Source: UBA9732 sp963621975 (GTDB lineage: Bacteria > Spirochaetota > Spirochaetia > Sphaerochaetales > Sphaerochaetaceae). From it: 56,124 bases of DNA. Positions 33,699-42,278 of the stretch are shown here, one piece after another. The position numbers and the translations under genes are program-made. Position 1 is the stretch's first letter; each line of letters begins with the position of its first letter. The stretch lies in contig CAVFGI010000010.1 in the NCBI GenBank assembly GCA_963621975.1, positions 1-56,124 on the forward strand. The letters are read 5' to 3'. Under the pieces are notes generated by a model. That model was given only the letters and a program-made list of their open reading frames with translations, ran no database searches and had not been told where the DNA came from.

Positions 33699-34496
33699 TC
33701 ATTGCTTTCTCACACTGACTTCGCCTGTGGATAATACCATCTCATTTCCGTCACTTGTTATAACATGAAGATGGCATTGGTCGTCAATGGAAATTGCAGT
33801 TCCTTCTGCCACTACAGAGCCGGCCTGAAGTACTTTTACTTTGTTTCCTAAAATTGTGCTAGAGTTTTTGTATTCGTCAAGCCAGTTTTCCACTCCTTTT
33901 GCATTTGCACCTACTAGAGCATAGACATTGTCTATCAAAGCAAGAACAAAACTCTCCATTGAAGGAATCATTTCTTTTGCTTGAGAATCTTTTTCTTTAT
34001 AATCTTCAAAAATTGAGGTGGCAACATCCCTTAATTCTGAAGAAAAAGCCTCAGGTGGTGTTGTGTAGTTAATACCAATGCCCACTACGGTTTTATCCGG
34101 CACACCGCTACACATTTGAGCAAGAATTCCGCAAACCTTACGATGCCCTAAAACGATATCATTGACCCATTTTATTCCACATTTCTTGCCACATACGCTA
34201 TCAATTGTCCTCTTTACAGCCACACCAATTTTTGCAGTAAGAGAAAAGCCAACCTCTTCTAAGTTCGTAGGACAAGGAACCAAAAGGCTTATATAAATCC
34301 CTCCTTTTGGGGATGTAAAACTGCGTCCAAGTCTTCCTCTTCCATTTTCCTGTCTATGAGCCCAAAGAACCGTTCCCACAGGAGCACCATCACGAGCCAT
34401 ATTGAGTAAAAGAGCATTTGTAGAACTTATGCAATCATATTCGTGAAGATGGATTTCTGTTCCATCAGTTGTTTTGAACAGCCTTTGCTTCTCCAC
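33699..34496 (-). CDS. birA: Biotin--protein ligase
   Basis: BirA makes biotinyl-AMP and attaches biotin to carboxylase carrier proteins. The protein has 265 residues from the GTG at 34496, which has GAGGA upstream. It lacks an N-terminal HTH, so it is a group I ligase without repressor function. Motifs: DCISSTN, HRQENGRGRLGRSFTSPKGG (ATP/biotin), KWVNDIVLGHRKVCGIL with the catalytic Lys, and GIGINY. The C-terminal SH3-like domain follows. It overlaps the 3' end of the upstream gene by 32 nt. A longer frame up to 34553 has no good start site. Confidence 0.9.
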   Translation of the reverse strand: MEKQRLFKTTDGTEIHLHEYDCISSTNALLLNMARDGAPVGTVLWAHRQENGRGRLGRSFTSPKGGIYISLLVPCPTNLEEVGFSLTAKIGVAVKRTIDSVCGKKCGIKWVNDIVLGHRKVCGILAQMCSGVPDKTVVGIGINYTTPPEAFSSELRDVATSIFEDYKEKDSQAKEMIPSMESFVLALIDNVYALVGANAKGVENWLDEYKNSSTILGNKVKVLQAGSVVAEGTAISIDDQCHLHVITSDGNEMVLSTGEVSVRKQ

Positions 34497-35370
34497 TTTT
34501 AGATTCCTCAACGACAACTTTCTCAGCTTTCTTTTCAGCGAGTTCTTCTTCAAGCGTCTTCTCTAAAAGCGATGGATTTGTCAAATAATTCTTAATATAT
34601 TGGAACGCAGACGCAAAATAATGGCCACTGCAAATTCGTTCGTCCATAACAACACCAAGAGGAAGACATGTATTAAAAACAATCTCGCCCTTTACCCTAG
34701 AAGGAACTTCTCTCGTGTTTCCCATGGTAATAAAAACACTGGTTGTTCCAAACTCATAGCAATGGTGATAAATGTGATTTGTCTTGATACTTGCAAGGTT
34801 AGATATAGTCAAACTAGTATGAAATGGACTTGCTTTAATTACACTTTCAGGAAGAAGTCCTCTGCGGTCCAACCATTTAAAGAGACCAACACCAAAATTA
34901 GCAAGACCAGGAACTTTTAACAGCTTTTTAATGAGCTTATCGGTATCATTTTTTGACTTTTCTTTCTTGTTTTCATTGATATATTCATTAATTTTTTCCT
35001 GAACTTGGAAAATGTTATCGTTGAAATCAAATCTGATTTTACTCATGGTGCCTTCCATGTCACCATCGCCTTCTTTAAGGACAACCATTGCAACGTCAAA
35101 ATCTTTTCTGTCATAGATTTTCTTATTAACAATAAATCTATTCAAAAGAGGAAATTGAGCTGCAGTTCTAAGATATGAAGCAATAATCAACCCAAGGTGA
35201 CTTACATATTTTCCTTCCTGCCTCTTCTTTTTTAAGAAATCCTTTAAAGGCATTACAGGAATATCTAGTGTAATCATGTTCATTGCGTCATAACGTTTGT
35301 CCATAACATAAGGAACAATTGCATACATTGGATCAGCGTCTTTTACTCTTACACCATCTTTTCTACCCAT
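34465..35370 (-). CDS. Acyltransferase (E2/CAT fold) without the catalytic His motif
   Basis: This 301-residue protein resembles the catalytic core of 2-oxoacid dehydrogenase E2 subunits (DADPMYAIVPYVMDKRYDAMN at the N-terminus, SLTISNLASIKTNHIYHH later) but has no lipoyl or subunit-binding domain. The E2 active site DHRxxDG reads DERICSG (243-249), so the catalytic His and Asp are absent; a His follows (GHYFA). The tail (270-301) is Lys/Glu-rich. GGAGG before the ATG at 35370 decides the start; the longer frame lies in mtaB. It may act on another acyl group or be a structural relative. Confidence 0.78.
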   Translation of the reverse strand: MGRKDGVRVKDADPMYAIVPYVMDKRYDAMNMITLDIPVMPLKDFLKKKRQEGKYVSHLGLIIASYLRTAAQFPLLNRFIVNKKIYDRKDFDVAMVVLKEGDGDMEGTMSKIRFDFNDNIFQVQEKINEYINENKKEKSKNDTDKLIKKLLKVPGLANFGVGLFKWLDRRGLLPESVIKASPFHTSLTISNLASIKTNHIYHHCYEFGTTSVFITMGNTREVPSRVKGEIVFNTCLPLGVVMDERICSGHYFASAFQYIKNYLTNPSLLEKTLEEELAEKKAEKVVVEESKSGEAKAVQNN

Positions 35371-36653
35371 AGTTTTCCTCCATCTGGTGCGGTAATTAAA
35401 ACAGGAACTAAATCTCCGCACTTTGCATCTTTTTGCACGCCATCTACCTTGACCTTCATATAGTTTCCAGTCAAGCCATACCAAGAACCTTTCTTTTTTT
35501 CTTCAAGTATGACTTCAGCTTGTTTTCCAACTTGCCTAGCCAAGTACTTGCTATTTAATTCTAACGCTAAATCTCTGAGAATCTTGGCTCTTTCATCTCT
35601 CACACTCTCTGGGGCTCTATCTTTTGCCTTCTCCAAAGGAGTATTAGGCCTAGGACTGAACGGGAAAACATGAAGCATTGCAAATCTATGCTCTTCAAGA
35701 AATTGCTTGGTAAAAGCAAACTCTTCTTCTCCCTCTGCTGGAAGTCCGGTAATGATATCGCAAGCCAAGAAAGGGTCATCCTTAATCTCACGTAATTTAT
35801 TTATCACATAGTCTAAATGTTTACTGTCATAATGTCTATTTATGCGCTTAATTACTTTATCCGCAGCACTTTGAATTGGGATGTGGAAATGCGGCTGCAC
35901 CCTTGGATCTGCAAGCTGTGCCAGTAGTCTATCATCAATGTGATCGGGCTCCATAGAGGAGAAGCGCAAACGGATATCTGGCCCGAGATTTGCAAGAAGC
36001 TTCTCCAAAAGCCCTCCAAGGCCATCTCCTTTGTAATCATACATAGATAAGTTCACGCCGGTGAGCACTATCTCGTGATAGCCTCGCTTTTCAATCTCAA
36101 GTGCGCGTTGCACCGCCACGTCAGCATCCAAGCTAGACGCACGCCCACGAGCAATATGCACTCTACAAAATCCGCAATTGTTGTCGCATCCATCTTGCAC
36201 TTTTAAATAGGACCTGCAATGGTATGTGAACCCAGTTGGCGCAAAATCAAAGTTAGTACAGCCCAGTTGAGGCCTTTCTTGCACGAAATCCCTTAGCACT
36301 TCCAGCACATCTATCCCGATTCTATCATCAAAGAATTCTGGGAGTCGCAATAGCTCAGCTTTTCTGGAAAGGGGTAATATCACTGCATTTGTGGACAGAG
36401 AAGCAAGTTCTTCTTCATTCATTTGAGCATAACAACCAGTGACGAGCGTTGGGCACTGAGCACAGAAAAGCCTAATCATTCGTCTTGCCTTTTGCTCTGC
36501 TTTGCTTGTGACAGTACAGGTGTTTACAATAATTAAATTGGCCTCTTTGGACTCTTTGAGAACCTCGTGTCCTTTATTTTTAAAAGCCTCGGCAACAGCT
36601 TCGCTCTCGCATTGGTTAAGCCTACAGCCTAACGTATAAACAAACACCTTCAT
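35349..36653 (-). CDS. mtaB: tRNA t6A37 methylthiotransferase MtaB
   Basis: MtaB is a radical-SAM enzyme that adds a methylthio group to t6A at position 37 of tRNAs. The 434 residues have the N-terminal UPF0004 domain (TLGCRLNQCESEAV, NTCTVTSKAEQKAR, VTGCYAQ), whose three Cys bind the auxiliary cluster. The radical-SAM core has CDNNCGFCRVHIARG, and a C-terminal TRAM domain ends the protein. It overlaps the start of the E2-like gene by 22 nt. Confidence 0.92.
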   Translation of the reverse strand: MKVFVYTLGCRLNQCESEAVAEAFKNKGHEVLKESKEANLIIVNTCTVTSKAEQKARRMIRLFCAQCPTLVTGCYAQMNEEELASLSTNAVILPLSRKAELLRLPEFFDDRIGIDVLEVLRDFVQERPQLGCTNFDFAPTGFTYHCRSYLKVQDGCDNNCGFCRVHIARGRASSLDADVAVQRALEIEKRGYHEIVLTGVNLSMYDYKGDGLGGLLEKLLANLGPDIRLRFSSMEPDHIDDRLLAQLADPRVQPHFHIPIQSAADKVIKRINRHYDSKHLDYVINKLREIKDDPFLACDIITGLPAEGEEEFAFTKQFLEEHRFAMLHVFPFSPRPNTPLEKAKDRAPESVRDERAKILRDLALELNSKYLARQVGKQAEVILEEKKKGSWYGLTGNYMKVKVDGVQKDAKCGDLVPVLITAPDGGKLWVEKMV

Positions 36654-36686
36654 ATTGATAAAGAATATAATACTAAAGAGAAAAAC

Positions 36687-37538
36687 TCAACGTAGGGCAT
36701 AAAGTAAGTTAATCAGTTGCTCAGTTTCTAATTTCTCAGCTCTTTCTGTTAATGGAATTTGGGCTTTTGCAAGCACTTTATCTAGTTCTTCAGATGATAA
36801 TCCTAGGCTCTTTAAATTGTTTTTAACGGTCTTTCTTCTTTGAGAAAAAATGGCCCTTACTAGGGAGATTAAAGCATTTACATCTTTTTCAGGAACTATT
36901 GGGCTCTCTCTTTTGTTCATTACAACAACTGAGCTGTCAACGTTTGGAGGAGGGAAAAAACAGCCGGATTTTATCTTAAATGCTTCTTTGTTCTCATAGT
37001 CTATGTTTGTTAGAATAGAAAAACCAGAATATTCACTACTTCCCTTATTTGCACACATTCGTTGAACTACTTCCGTTTGTAGAGTATAGACCATGCGTTT
37101 TGGAATACATCTTTGTTCAATCAAAGATGCAATAAAAACGGAGCCCACATTGTATGGAAGGTTTGCACAAATCATATCTGGAAGACCTTCTTTCTCAAAG
37201 ATATTTTTCCAATTTTTTAATGCGTCGCCTTCAATGAGTCTGAAGTTTTCATTATTGGGATATGCCATTTCTCTTAGAATTCTGCAAAAGCCATGGTCTA
37301 TTTCAAAGGCTGTAACCTGTGCCCCCTTTTGAAGCATTTTAGTGGTAAGAGCCCCAATTCCTGGGCCAACTTCCCAAACCTTACTTCCTTCTTGGATATC
37401 ACATAATCCTACAATCTTGTCCAATACAGGAAGAGAAATTAAAAAGTTTTGGCCAAACTTCTTGGTCATAGAAAGGCCATTCTCTTCAAGTAGTTTTGCT
37501 ATAGAGGACACAGAGTTGTAATCAAAATCCCAAATCAT
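36687..37538 (-). CDS. rsmA: 16S rRNA adenine dimethyltransferase (KsgA)
   Basis: RsmA dimethylates A1518 and A1519 of 16S rRNA and acts as an assembly checkpoint. The protein has 283 residues from the ATG at 37538. The SAM site is MTKKFGQNFL, then VWEVGPGIGALT, and the catalytic motif is NLPYNVGS. The C-terminal domain contains SQRRKTVKNNLK. The upstream ribosome site is weak. It precedes mtaB by 33 bp. Confidence 0.94.
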   Translation of the reverse strand: MIWDFDYNSVSSIAKLLEENGLSMTKKFGQNFLISLPVLDKIVGLCDIQEGSKVWEVGPGIGALTTKMLQKGAQVTAFEIDHGFCRILREMAYPNNENFRLIEGDALKNWKNIFEKEGLPDMICANLPYNVGSVFIASLIEQRCIPKRMVYTLQTEVVQRMCANKGSSEYSGFSILTNIDYENKEAFKIKSGCFFPPPNVDSSVVVMNKRESPIVPEKDVNALISLVRAIFSQRRKTVKNNLKSLGLSSEELDKVLAKAQIPLTERAEKLETEQLINLLYALR

Positions 37539-37571
37539 TAGCAAAAGTTTAATTCAGCGTTTTCAAGCAAG

Positions 37572-38864
37572 TCAACCCAGGTACTGACAAGACTTTTTGT
37601 AATCATGAAAAATTTGGTCTCTGTCCATTGTTAGGAATTCTCCATTCTCATACAGAATTTTGCCGTCTACCATGGTCATACATACATCACTTCCTTGAGC
37701 AGAATAAGTGATAAGTGCAAGTGTGTCGTAATCAGGTACTAGGTGTGGAGCATCAAGGTTTAAAGCAATAATATCGGCCTTTTTGCCTACTTCAAGAGAG
37801 CCTGTATCTGGACGGCCCTGAAGTTTAGCTCCGTTGATTGTGGCCATTTTGATGACCTGCTCTGGTTTCATAAGCGTTGGGTCTTGGCTTAAGCCATTGT
37901 GAATGATAGAAGCTAAATGCATTTCCTCAAACATGTTAACGTTATTGTTGCTGGCGCTACCATCTGTACCAAGGGCAACATTTAAGCCCATATCAAGCAT
38001 CTTTGGAATTGGAGCAAACCCACTACCCAATTTTAGATTGCTGGAAGGGTTGTTCACAGGACTGACACCCTTTTCTTTCATAATTAACATGTCTTCATCT
38101 GTGACCCACACACAGTGTGCAGCATAACATGGAAGATTAAAGAATCCTAGGTCGTTAAACCACTGGGTTGCTGTTTTACCGCGTCTTTTAATGCATTCCT
38201 CTTGCTCCTTCTTAGTCTCCGCAAGATGAATGTGAACTCTGCCCCCAATATCTTGAATTTCTTTGGCCCAATTTTCAGCTATTTTATCTGCAATAGTATA
38301 TTCTGCATGAACGCACCAATCTACGTGAAGTCTATCTTCAAATGCGCCGTTGAAATTCTTATACAACTCTAGAGATTCCAGTCTATTAGGAAAACTCTTA
38401 TAGTCAGTTGTGTCATCACCACCAATCACAACACGTGTAAGGTTTGCCTTAATCCCGCTTTTCTCAATGCATTTTTGGGTAATTATTGGTCGCATGTACA
38501 TGTCACAAAAGCTCGTTGTTCCACAAGCAAGCATTTCCAAAATAGCCATTTCCATGCCGGCCACAAGGTCTTCATCTCTCATTTTATCCTCAATGGGCCA
38601 GATAAGATGAAGCCAATCCATAAGGCTTAAATCACTTCCAATTCCACGTAAAAGATTCATTGCAGTATGACCATGACAGTTAGCAAGACCTGGCATTAAA
38701 AGTTTGTCATACATGTTTTTTTCTGTTGTATATGTTTTTTTGGGCCGTTCTGTGCCAATATAGTCAATTTTACTTCCATCAACACCCAAGTAGGCATCTT
38801 TTAGTATTTCAAATTCGCCATTTTTGGTGGCAACAATCTTTGCATTTGTAAAAAGAATAGACAT
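37572..38864 (-). CDS. mtaD: 5-methylthioadenosine/S-adenosylhomocysteine deaminase
   Basis: This 430-residue amidohydrolase removes the amino group of MTA, SAH or adenosine. It has the metal HxH in MPGLANCHGHTAMNLLRG, the His in VHIHLAETKKEQ, YAAHCVWVTDED and the catalytic Asp in ALGTDGSASNN. VNNPSSNLKLGSG is typical of the family. SAH disposal fits the SAM-dependent enzymes (rsmA, mtaB) encoded just downstream. The gene starts 8 bp after the comEC-type gene. Confidence 0.9.
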   Translation of the reverse strand: MSILFTNAKIVATKNGEFEILKDAYLGVDGSKIDYIGTERPKKTYTTEKNMYDKLLMPGLANCHGHTAMNLLRGIGSDLSLMDWLHLIWPIEDKMRDEDLVAGMEMAILEMLACGTTSFCDMYMRPIITQKCIEKSGIKANLTRVVIGGDDTTDYKSFPNRLESLELYKNFNGAFEDRLHVDWCVHAEYTIADKIAENWAKEIQDIGGRVHIHLAETKKEQEECIKRRGKTATQWFNDLGFFNLPCYAAHCVWVTDEDMLIMKEKGVSPVNNPSSNLKLGSGFAPIPKMLDMGLNVALGTDGSASNNNVNMFEEMHLASIIHNGLSQDPTLMKPEQVIKMATINGAKLQGRPDTGSLEVGKKADIIALNLDAPHLVPDYDTLALITYSAQGSDVCMTMVDGKILYENGEFLTMDRDQIFHDYKKSCQYLG

Positions 38865-38872
38865 TTAAACCT

Positions 38873-40312
38873 CTATTGCAAGTTTAAATCAAATTTCCCA
38901 ATAAAGCGATACGGTTTAACTTTCTTCTTATAGCTTTTTTTGTATAACAAGCACAAAACTTCCAACACAGCAACAATCAAAACCATGATTAGATAACCAA
39001 GCCAACCTGCTTTTGGAAAGGTTCCAAAGAATTCAAAAACAAAGGATAATGTATTGTAAACCAGCCTATTAAGCCTAATAAGGAATTCTAGCCTACTAAA
39101 TGATAATATCAAAAGTCCAAGACTCATTGAAATAGCAACTAATAAACTTGCAATTGGAGATACGAGTATAGAAACTGGACACCATTGACCGTCTTGTATA
39201 AGTTGAACTGGTGCACAAAACAAGAGCACAGAGATGCTCAATAAAACTGTATTTAAAAACTTTTTGCCCCAAAGTATCTCAAAAGGAGCTTTTAGTACCG
39301 GCCAAAGAAATATTATTGCAAAAACCGATACATATCCATAACAACATCCTATATCTAACATTGAAAAAGGAAAGATAATACTTTGTATAAAAAAAGCCAT
39401 CACAATACGTTGCTTGGAATTAAATCTTGTTCCAAGAAAAAACATTATTGCAGCTCTCACCAATGACGGTCTTGGTCCTGCAACAAAGACAAAAGCACTA
39501 ATTACTATAATAGATAAAACTTTTGACCACTTTCTCTTTCCAAAGACCAATGCACAAATATAAGCAAGCAAACTCAAATGCATTCCAGATAGAGCCAATA
39601 CGTGTGCACAACCGCAATTTAATGCTGCATCTCTAAGTGGGAAATTATAATCTTCAGACCTTCCTAAAAGCAAAAGAGAACTTAAAAGAGCGGACGGCTC
39701 CGGCCAAGATTCCAGGCTAAATTTAGCAACATCACCAGATCCATATAACCTTTTTTCAATTATTTCAATCAAATATTCTCTAAAATCATTTACCTTACTT
39801 CTTTCTATAACCTGTAAACTCTCACAAATAAAAAGCTCTTCACTAAACTCACCTTCAAGGCGAACCATAAGACCACTTGTAACAACAGCCTTTTGGTTTC
39901 CCACAGCCGTAACAATTCCCCTTGCACTGGTCCAATTTCCACAATTGTCTCTGCATTTTCGCAAAGAGATTCTTACCAAGGCATTGCCAGAACCGGAGAA
40001 AGATGAATCATATAACATTCGTCCTTCAAGGGCTGTAATTCGGTTATCAGGAAGGCCAAACGAAGTTTCGTATCTTTTACAAAGAGTAAAGGTGAAAAAA
40101 ACACCAAGCACAAAAATCAAAACCAGTTTAAACTCATACTTATAGCGCACATAAAAAACGACATTGGACAGAAGGAGCGTCATTATTGGAATACCTACAA
40201 CAAAAACGCATAAAACACCTTTCCATCCAATGTCAAAACAACAAAGCAGAACAGATAAACACGACATAAAAAGAGGGGATAGAATTAAAAAAACTGCCGT
40301 TTTTCTGTCCAC
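38873..40312 (-). CDS. comEC: ComEC/Rec2-type membrane protein without the hydrolase domain
   Basis: This 479-residue polytopic protein has an N-terminal soluble domain between membrane segments (about 70-190) and the competence core, with NCGCAHVLALSGMHLSLL and GPRPSLVRAAIMF as family signatures. ComEC imports single-stranded DNA across the inner membrane. The C-terminal metallo-beta-lactamase domain found in many ComEC proteins is missing, as in several short homologues. No other competence gene is in the window, so DNA uptake is only possible, not shown. Confidence 0.85.
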   Translation of the reverse strand: MDRKTAVFLILSPLFMSCLSVLLCCFDIGWKGVLCVFVVGIPIMTLLLSNVVFYVRYKYEFKLVLIFVLGVFFTFTLCKRYETSFGLPDNRITALEGRMLYDSSFSGSGNALVRISLRKCRDNCGNWTSARGIVTAVGNQKAVVTSGLMVRLEGEFSEELFICESLQVIERSKVNDFREYLIEIIEKRLYGSGDVAKFSLESWPEPSALLSSLLLLGRSEDYNFPLRDAALNCGCAHVLALSGMHLSLLAYICALVFGKRKWSKVLSIIVISAFVFVAGPRPSLVRAAIMFFLGTRFNSKQRIVMAFFIQSIIFPFSMLDIGCCYGYVSVFAIIFLWPVLKAPFEILWGKKFLNTVLLSISVLLFCAPVQLIQDGQWCPVSILVSPIASLLVAISMSLGLLILSFSRLEFLIRLNRLVYNTLSFVFEFFGTFPKAGWLGYLIMVLIVAVLEVLCLLYKKSYKKKVKPYRFIGKFDLNLQ

Positions 40313-40395
40313 ATAATATATATCAAAATGAAATTACATTTCTGTTTAGGTTTTGAACAAATTTTTGAGTTTTTTTAAAAAAATTGTTCAAAAAA

Positions 40396-40956
40396 TCAAT
40401 TTGCTAGGCCACTTAGCCCAAGAACAGCTATTCTGCTGATTTCCTCGCTTAATTTGTTAACGGAAATTGGCCTTCCTTTTCTAAGCCAATTCTGATAACA
40501 GGTTGTAATGCCAGCAATGGTGTAATCCACAACCAAAGACAAATTTGTCTCATCAATATTAAGTCTAGGCCTGAATTCCATTACCATACGAGACTTAACA
40601 GTATCTTGGAATTTACCAAGAAGGTCTGCATTACTTTTAACGCAGAGATAACGTAAATACGAAAAAGCTTCACCCTCTGAGATAATTTGCAGAACCTCAC
40701 TCATTACCTTTGGATCCGTAAAAAGATTGTAGCCATCAATGTCGTAAACAAGGTCTGCCACCATTTTTATAGCCTCATCCTCAAGCTCGTCTACAAGTTC
40801 ATATATTGCATTATAATGAGAATAAAAAGTCTTTCTATCAATCTCAGCAAGCTCTGCAACTTCCTTTATTGTAATAGATTGCACATCTTTTGTTTTTAAA
40901 AGTTCAAAAAATGCACGTCTTATAGCTTTCTTTGTTTTAACAATTCTTAAATCCAT
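40396..40956 (-). CDS. TetR/AcrR family regulator
   Basis: This 186-residue regulator has an HTH at about 24-46 (SITIKEVAELAEIDRKTFY) followed by SHYNAIYELVDELEDE. The C-terminal helices resemble TetR_C-type domains with no known ligand. It is divergent from the alpha-oxoamine synthase gene at 41083, with inverted AAATGTG/CCACATTT motifs between them, suggesting control of that gene and of itself. Confidence 0.9.
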   Translation of the reverse strand: MDLRIVKTKKAIRRAFFELLKTKDVQSITIKEVAELAEIDRKTFYSHYNAIYELVDELEDEAIKMVADLVYDIDGYNLFTDPKVMSEVLQIISEGEAFSYLRYLCVKSNADLLGKFQDTVKSRMVMEFRPRLNIDETNLSLVVDYTIAGITTCYQNWLRKGRPISVNKLSEEISRIAVLGLSGLAN

Positions 40957-40976
40957 TTATTTCTCCACAAAAAATA

Positions 40977-41010
40977 GAAATGTGATGCTTATCTCTTTCT
41001 TCCACATTTC
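40977..41010. promoter_or_regulatory. Candidate operator between tetR and the oxoamine synthase gene
   Basis: GAAATGTG (40977-40984) and CACATTTC (41003-41010) form an 8-bp inverted repeat with an 18-bp spacer. A third half-site, CCACATTT (41046-41053), overlaps the end of a TATAAT (41040-41045) that is likely the -10 of the plus-strand gene. Confidence 0.45.
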
Positions 41011-41082
41011 TTGTCCAATACCCTTTTCCTTTTGATAACTATAATCCACATTTGTTACTTAAGTAAAGAAAAGGAACTTACT

Positions 41083-42276
41083 ATGGATTTATTCGCAAAA
41101 TGTAGAGCATTTACAATGCCTAATGATTATAAAGAAAAAGGACTTTATCCCTATTTTCATTGTCTTGAAAGCAGACAAGATAAAGAAGTCATAATGGAAG
41201 GCAAGCGCAAAATAATGCTTGGCTCAAACAACTATCTTGGCCTCACTACTTGTGATGAAGTAGAGAAAGCAGCTATAGAAGGTATAAAGAAATACGGAAC
41301 AGGTTGTTCTGGTTCTAGATTCATGAATGGAACACTAGATTTGCACCTAGAACTAGAAAATGAGCTTAAAGACTTTTTAAACGTAGAAGACGTCATAACC
41401 TTTCCTACCGGTTTTCAAACAAATCTTGGAATAATTAGCTCAATAGTAGGAAGAAACGACTATGTAATTTGCGATAGAGAAAACCACGCAAGTATATATG
41501 ACGGATGCAAGCTAAGCTATGGTACAATGCTCAGATATCATCACAACGACATGGCTGAACTTGAAAAAATGCTCCAAAAAGTCCCACAAGATGCCGGTTG
41601 TCTTATAGTTACAGACGGCGTTTTCAGCATGAAGGGCGATATCTGCAATCTTCCAAAGATAGTTCAACTTGCCCAAAAATATAATGCAAGAGTTATGGTT
41701 GACGATTCTCATGCACTGGGCGTAATTGGACAAGGAGGCCGTGGTACGGCAAATTATTTCCATTTAGAAGATAAAGTGGATATCATTATGGGCACATTCA
41801 GCAAGTCCCTTGCCAGCCTTGGAGGATTCATGGCAGGTAGTCATCTTGCAGTTGACTATGCACGTCATACATCTAGACCATTCATCTTCTCCGCCAGTAT
41901 GACACCGGCTAATACTGTAAGTGCTCTTACTGCTTTGAAATATTTAAAGGCTCATCCAGAACTTCCACAAAAGCTCCAAAATATATCAAATTATGCACGC
42001 AAGTCTTTCAGAAAGTATGGAATTCCAATTGTAGACTCCACCACTCCAATCATCCCTGTGATGACACAAACTGCAGACTATACGCTAGAACTAGCTAGGA
42101 ATTTATTCGATGCCGGTGTCTATGTAAATCCAGTACTACCTCCTGGTGTTCCAGAGCAGGAATGTTTACTCAGGGTCTCCCTCATGGCTACGGTTACAAA
42201 AGAACTTATTGACGAGGCAGCACAAATAATTGCTTCCGAGATAGGAAAGATGGAACGTCAAACTATTATGGCATAA
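41083..42276 (+). CDS. Alpha-oxoamine synthase family enzyme (KBL/SPT/BioF type)
   Basis: This 397-residue PLP enzyme condenses an amino acid with an acyl-CoA. Landmarks are NNYLGLTTCDEV, GTGCSGSRFMNGTLDLHLELE, VDDSHALGVIGQGGRGT and the PLP-binding Lys in GTFSKSLASLGGF. The order and spacing suit serine palmitoyltransferase-like or 2-amino-3-ketobutyrate CoA ligase enzymes. No bioA/bioD or threonine dehydrogenase gene is near, so sphingoid-base synthesis is an open option. The ATG at 41083 has AAGGA upstream and gives the family length; the longer frame adds an improbable hydrophobic lead. Confidence 0.88.
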   Translation: MDLFAKCRAFTMPNDYKEKGLYPYFHCLESRQDKEVIMEGKRKIMLGSNNYLGLTTCDEVEKAAIEGIKKYGTGCSGSRFMNGTLDLHLELENELKDFLNVEDVITFPTGFQTNLGIISSIVGRNDYVICDRENHASIYDGCKLSYGTMLRYHHNDMAELEKMLQKVPQDAGCLIVTDGVFSMKGDICNLPKIVQLAQKYNARVMVDDSHALGVIGQGGRGTANYFHLEDKVDIIMGTFSKSLASLGGFMAGSHLAVDYARHTSRPFIFSASMTPANTVSALTALKYLKAHPELPQKLQNISNYARKSFRKYGIPIVDSTTPIIPVMTQTADYTLELARNLFDAGVYVNPVLPPGVPEQECLLRVSLMATVTKELIDEAAQIIASEIGKMERQTIMA

Positions 42277-42278
42277 CT

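Noticed and set aside
34497..34553. N-terminal extension of BirA
   Set aside because: The extension is the Lys/Glu tail of the upstream gene in another frame. GAGGA before the GTG at 34496 and the family length support the shorter form.
35371..35484. N-terminal extension of the E2-like protein
   Set aside because: This part is the mtaB sequence in another frame; GGAGG directly before the ATG at 35370 decides the shorter start.
38873..40312. Frameshifted or truncated comEC
   Set aside because: The frame is intact with a normal end, and the next gene begins 8 bp later. Short ComEC proteins without the metallo-hydrolase domain exist, so this need not be a broken gene.
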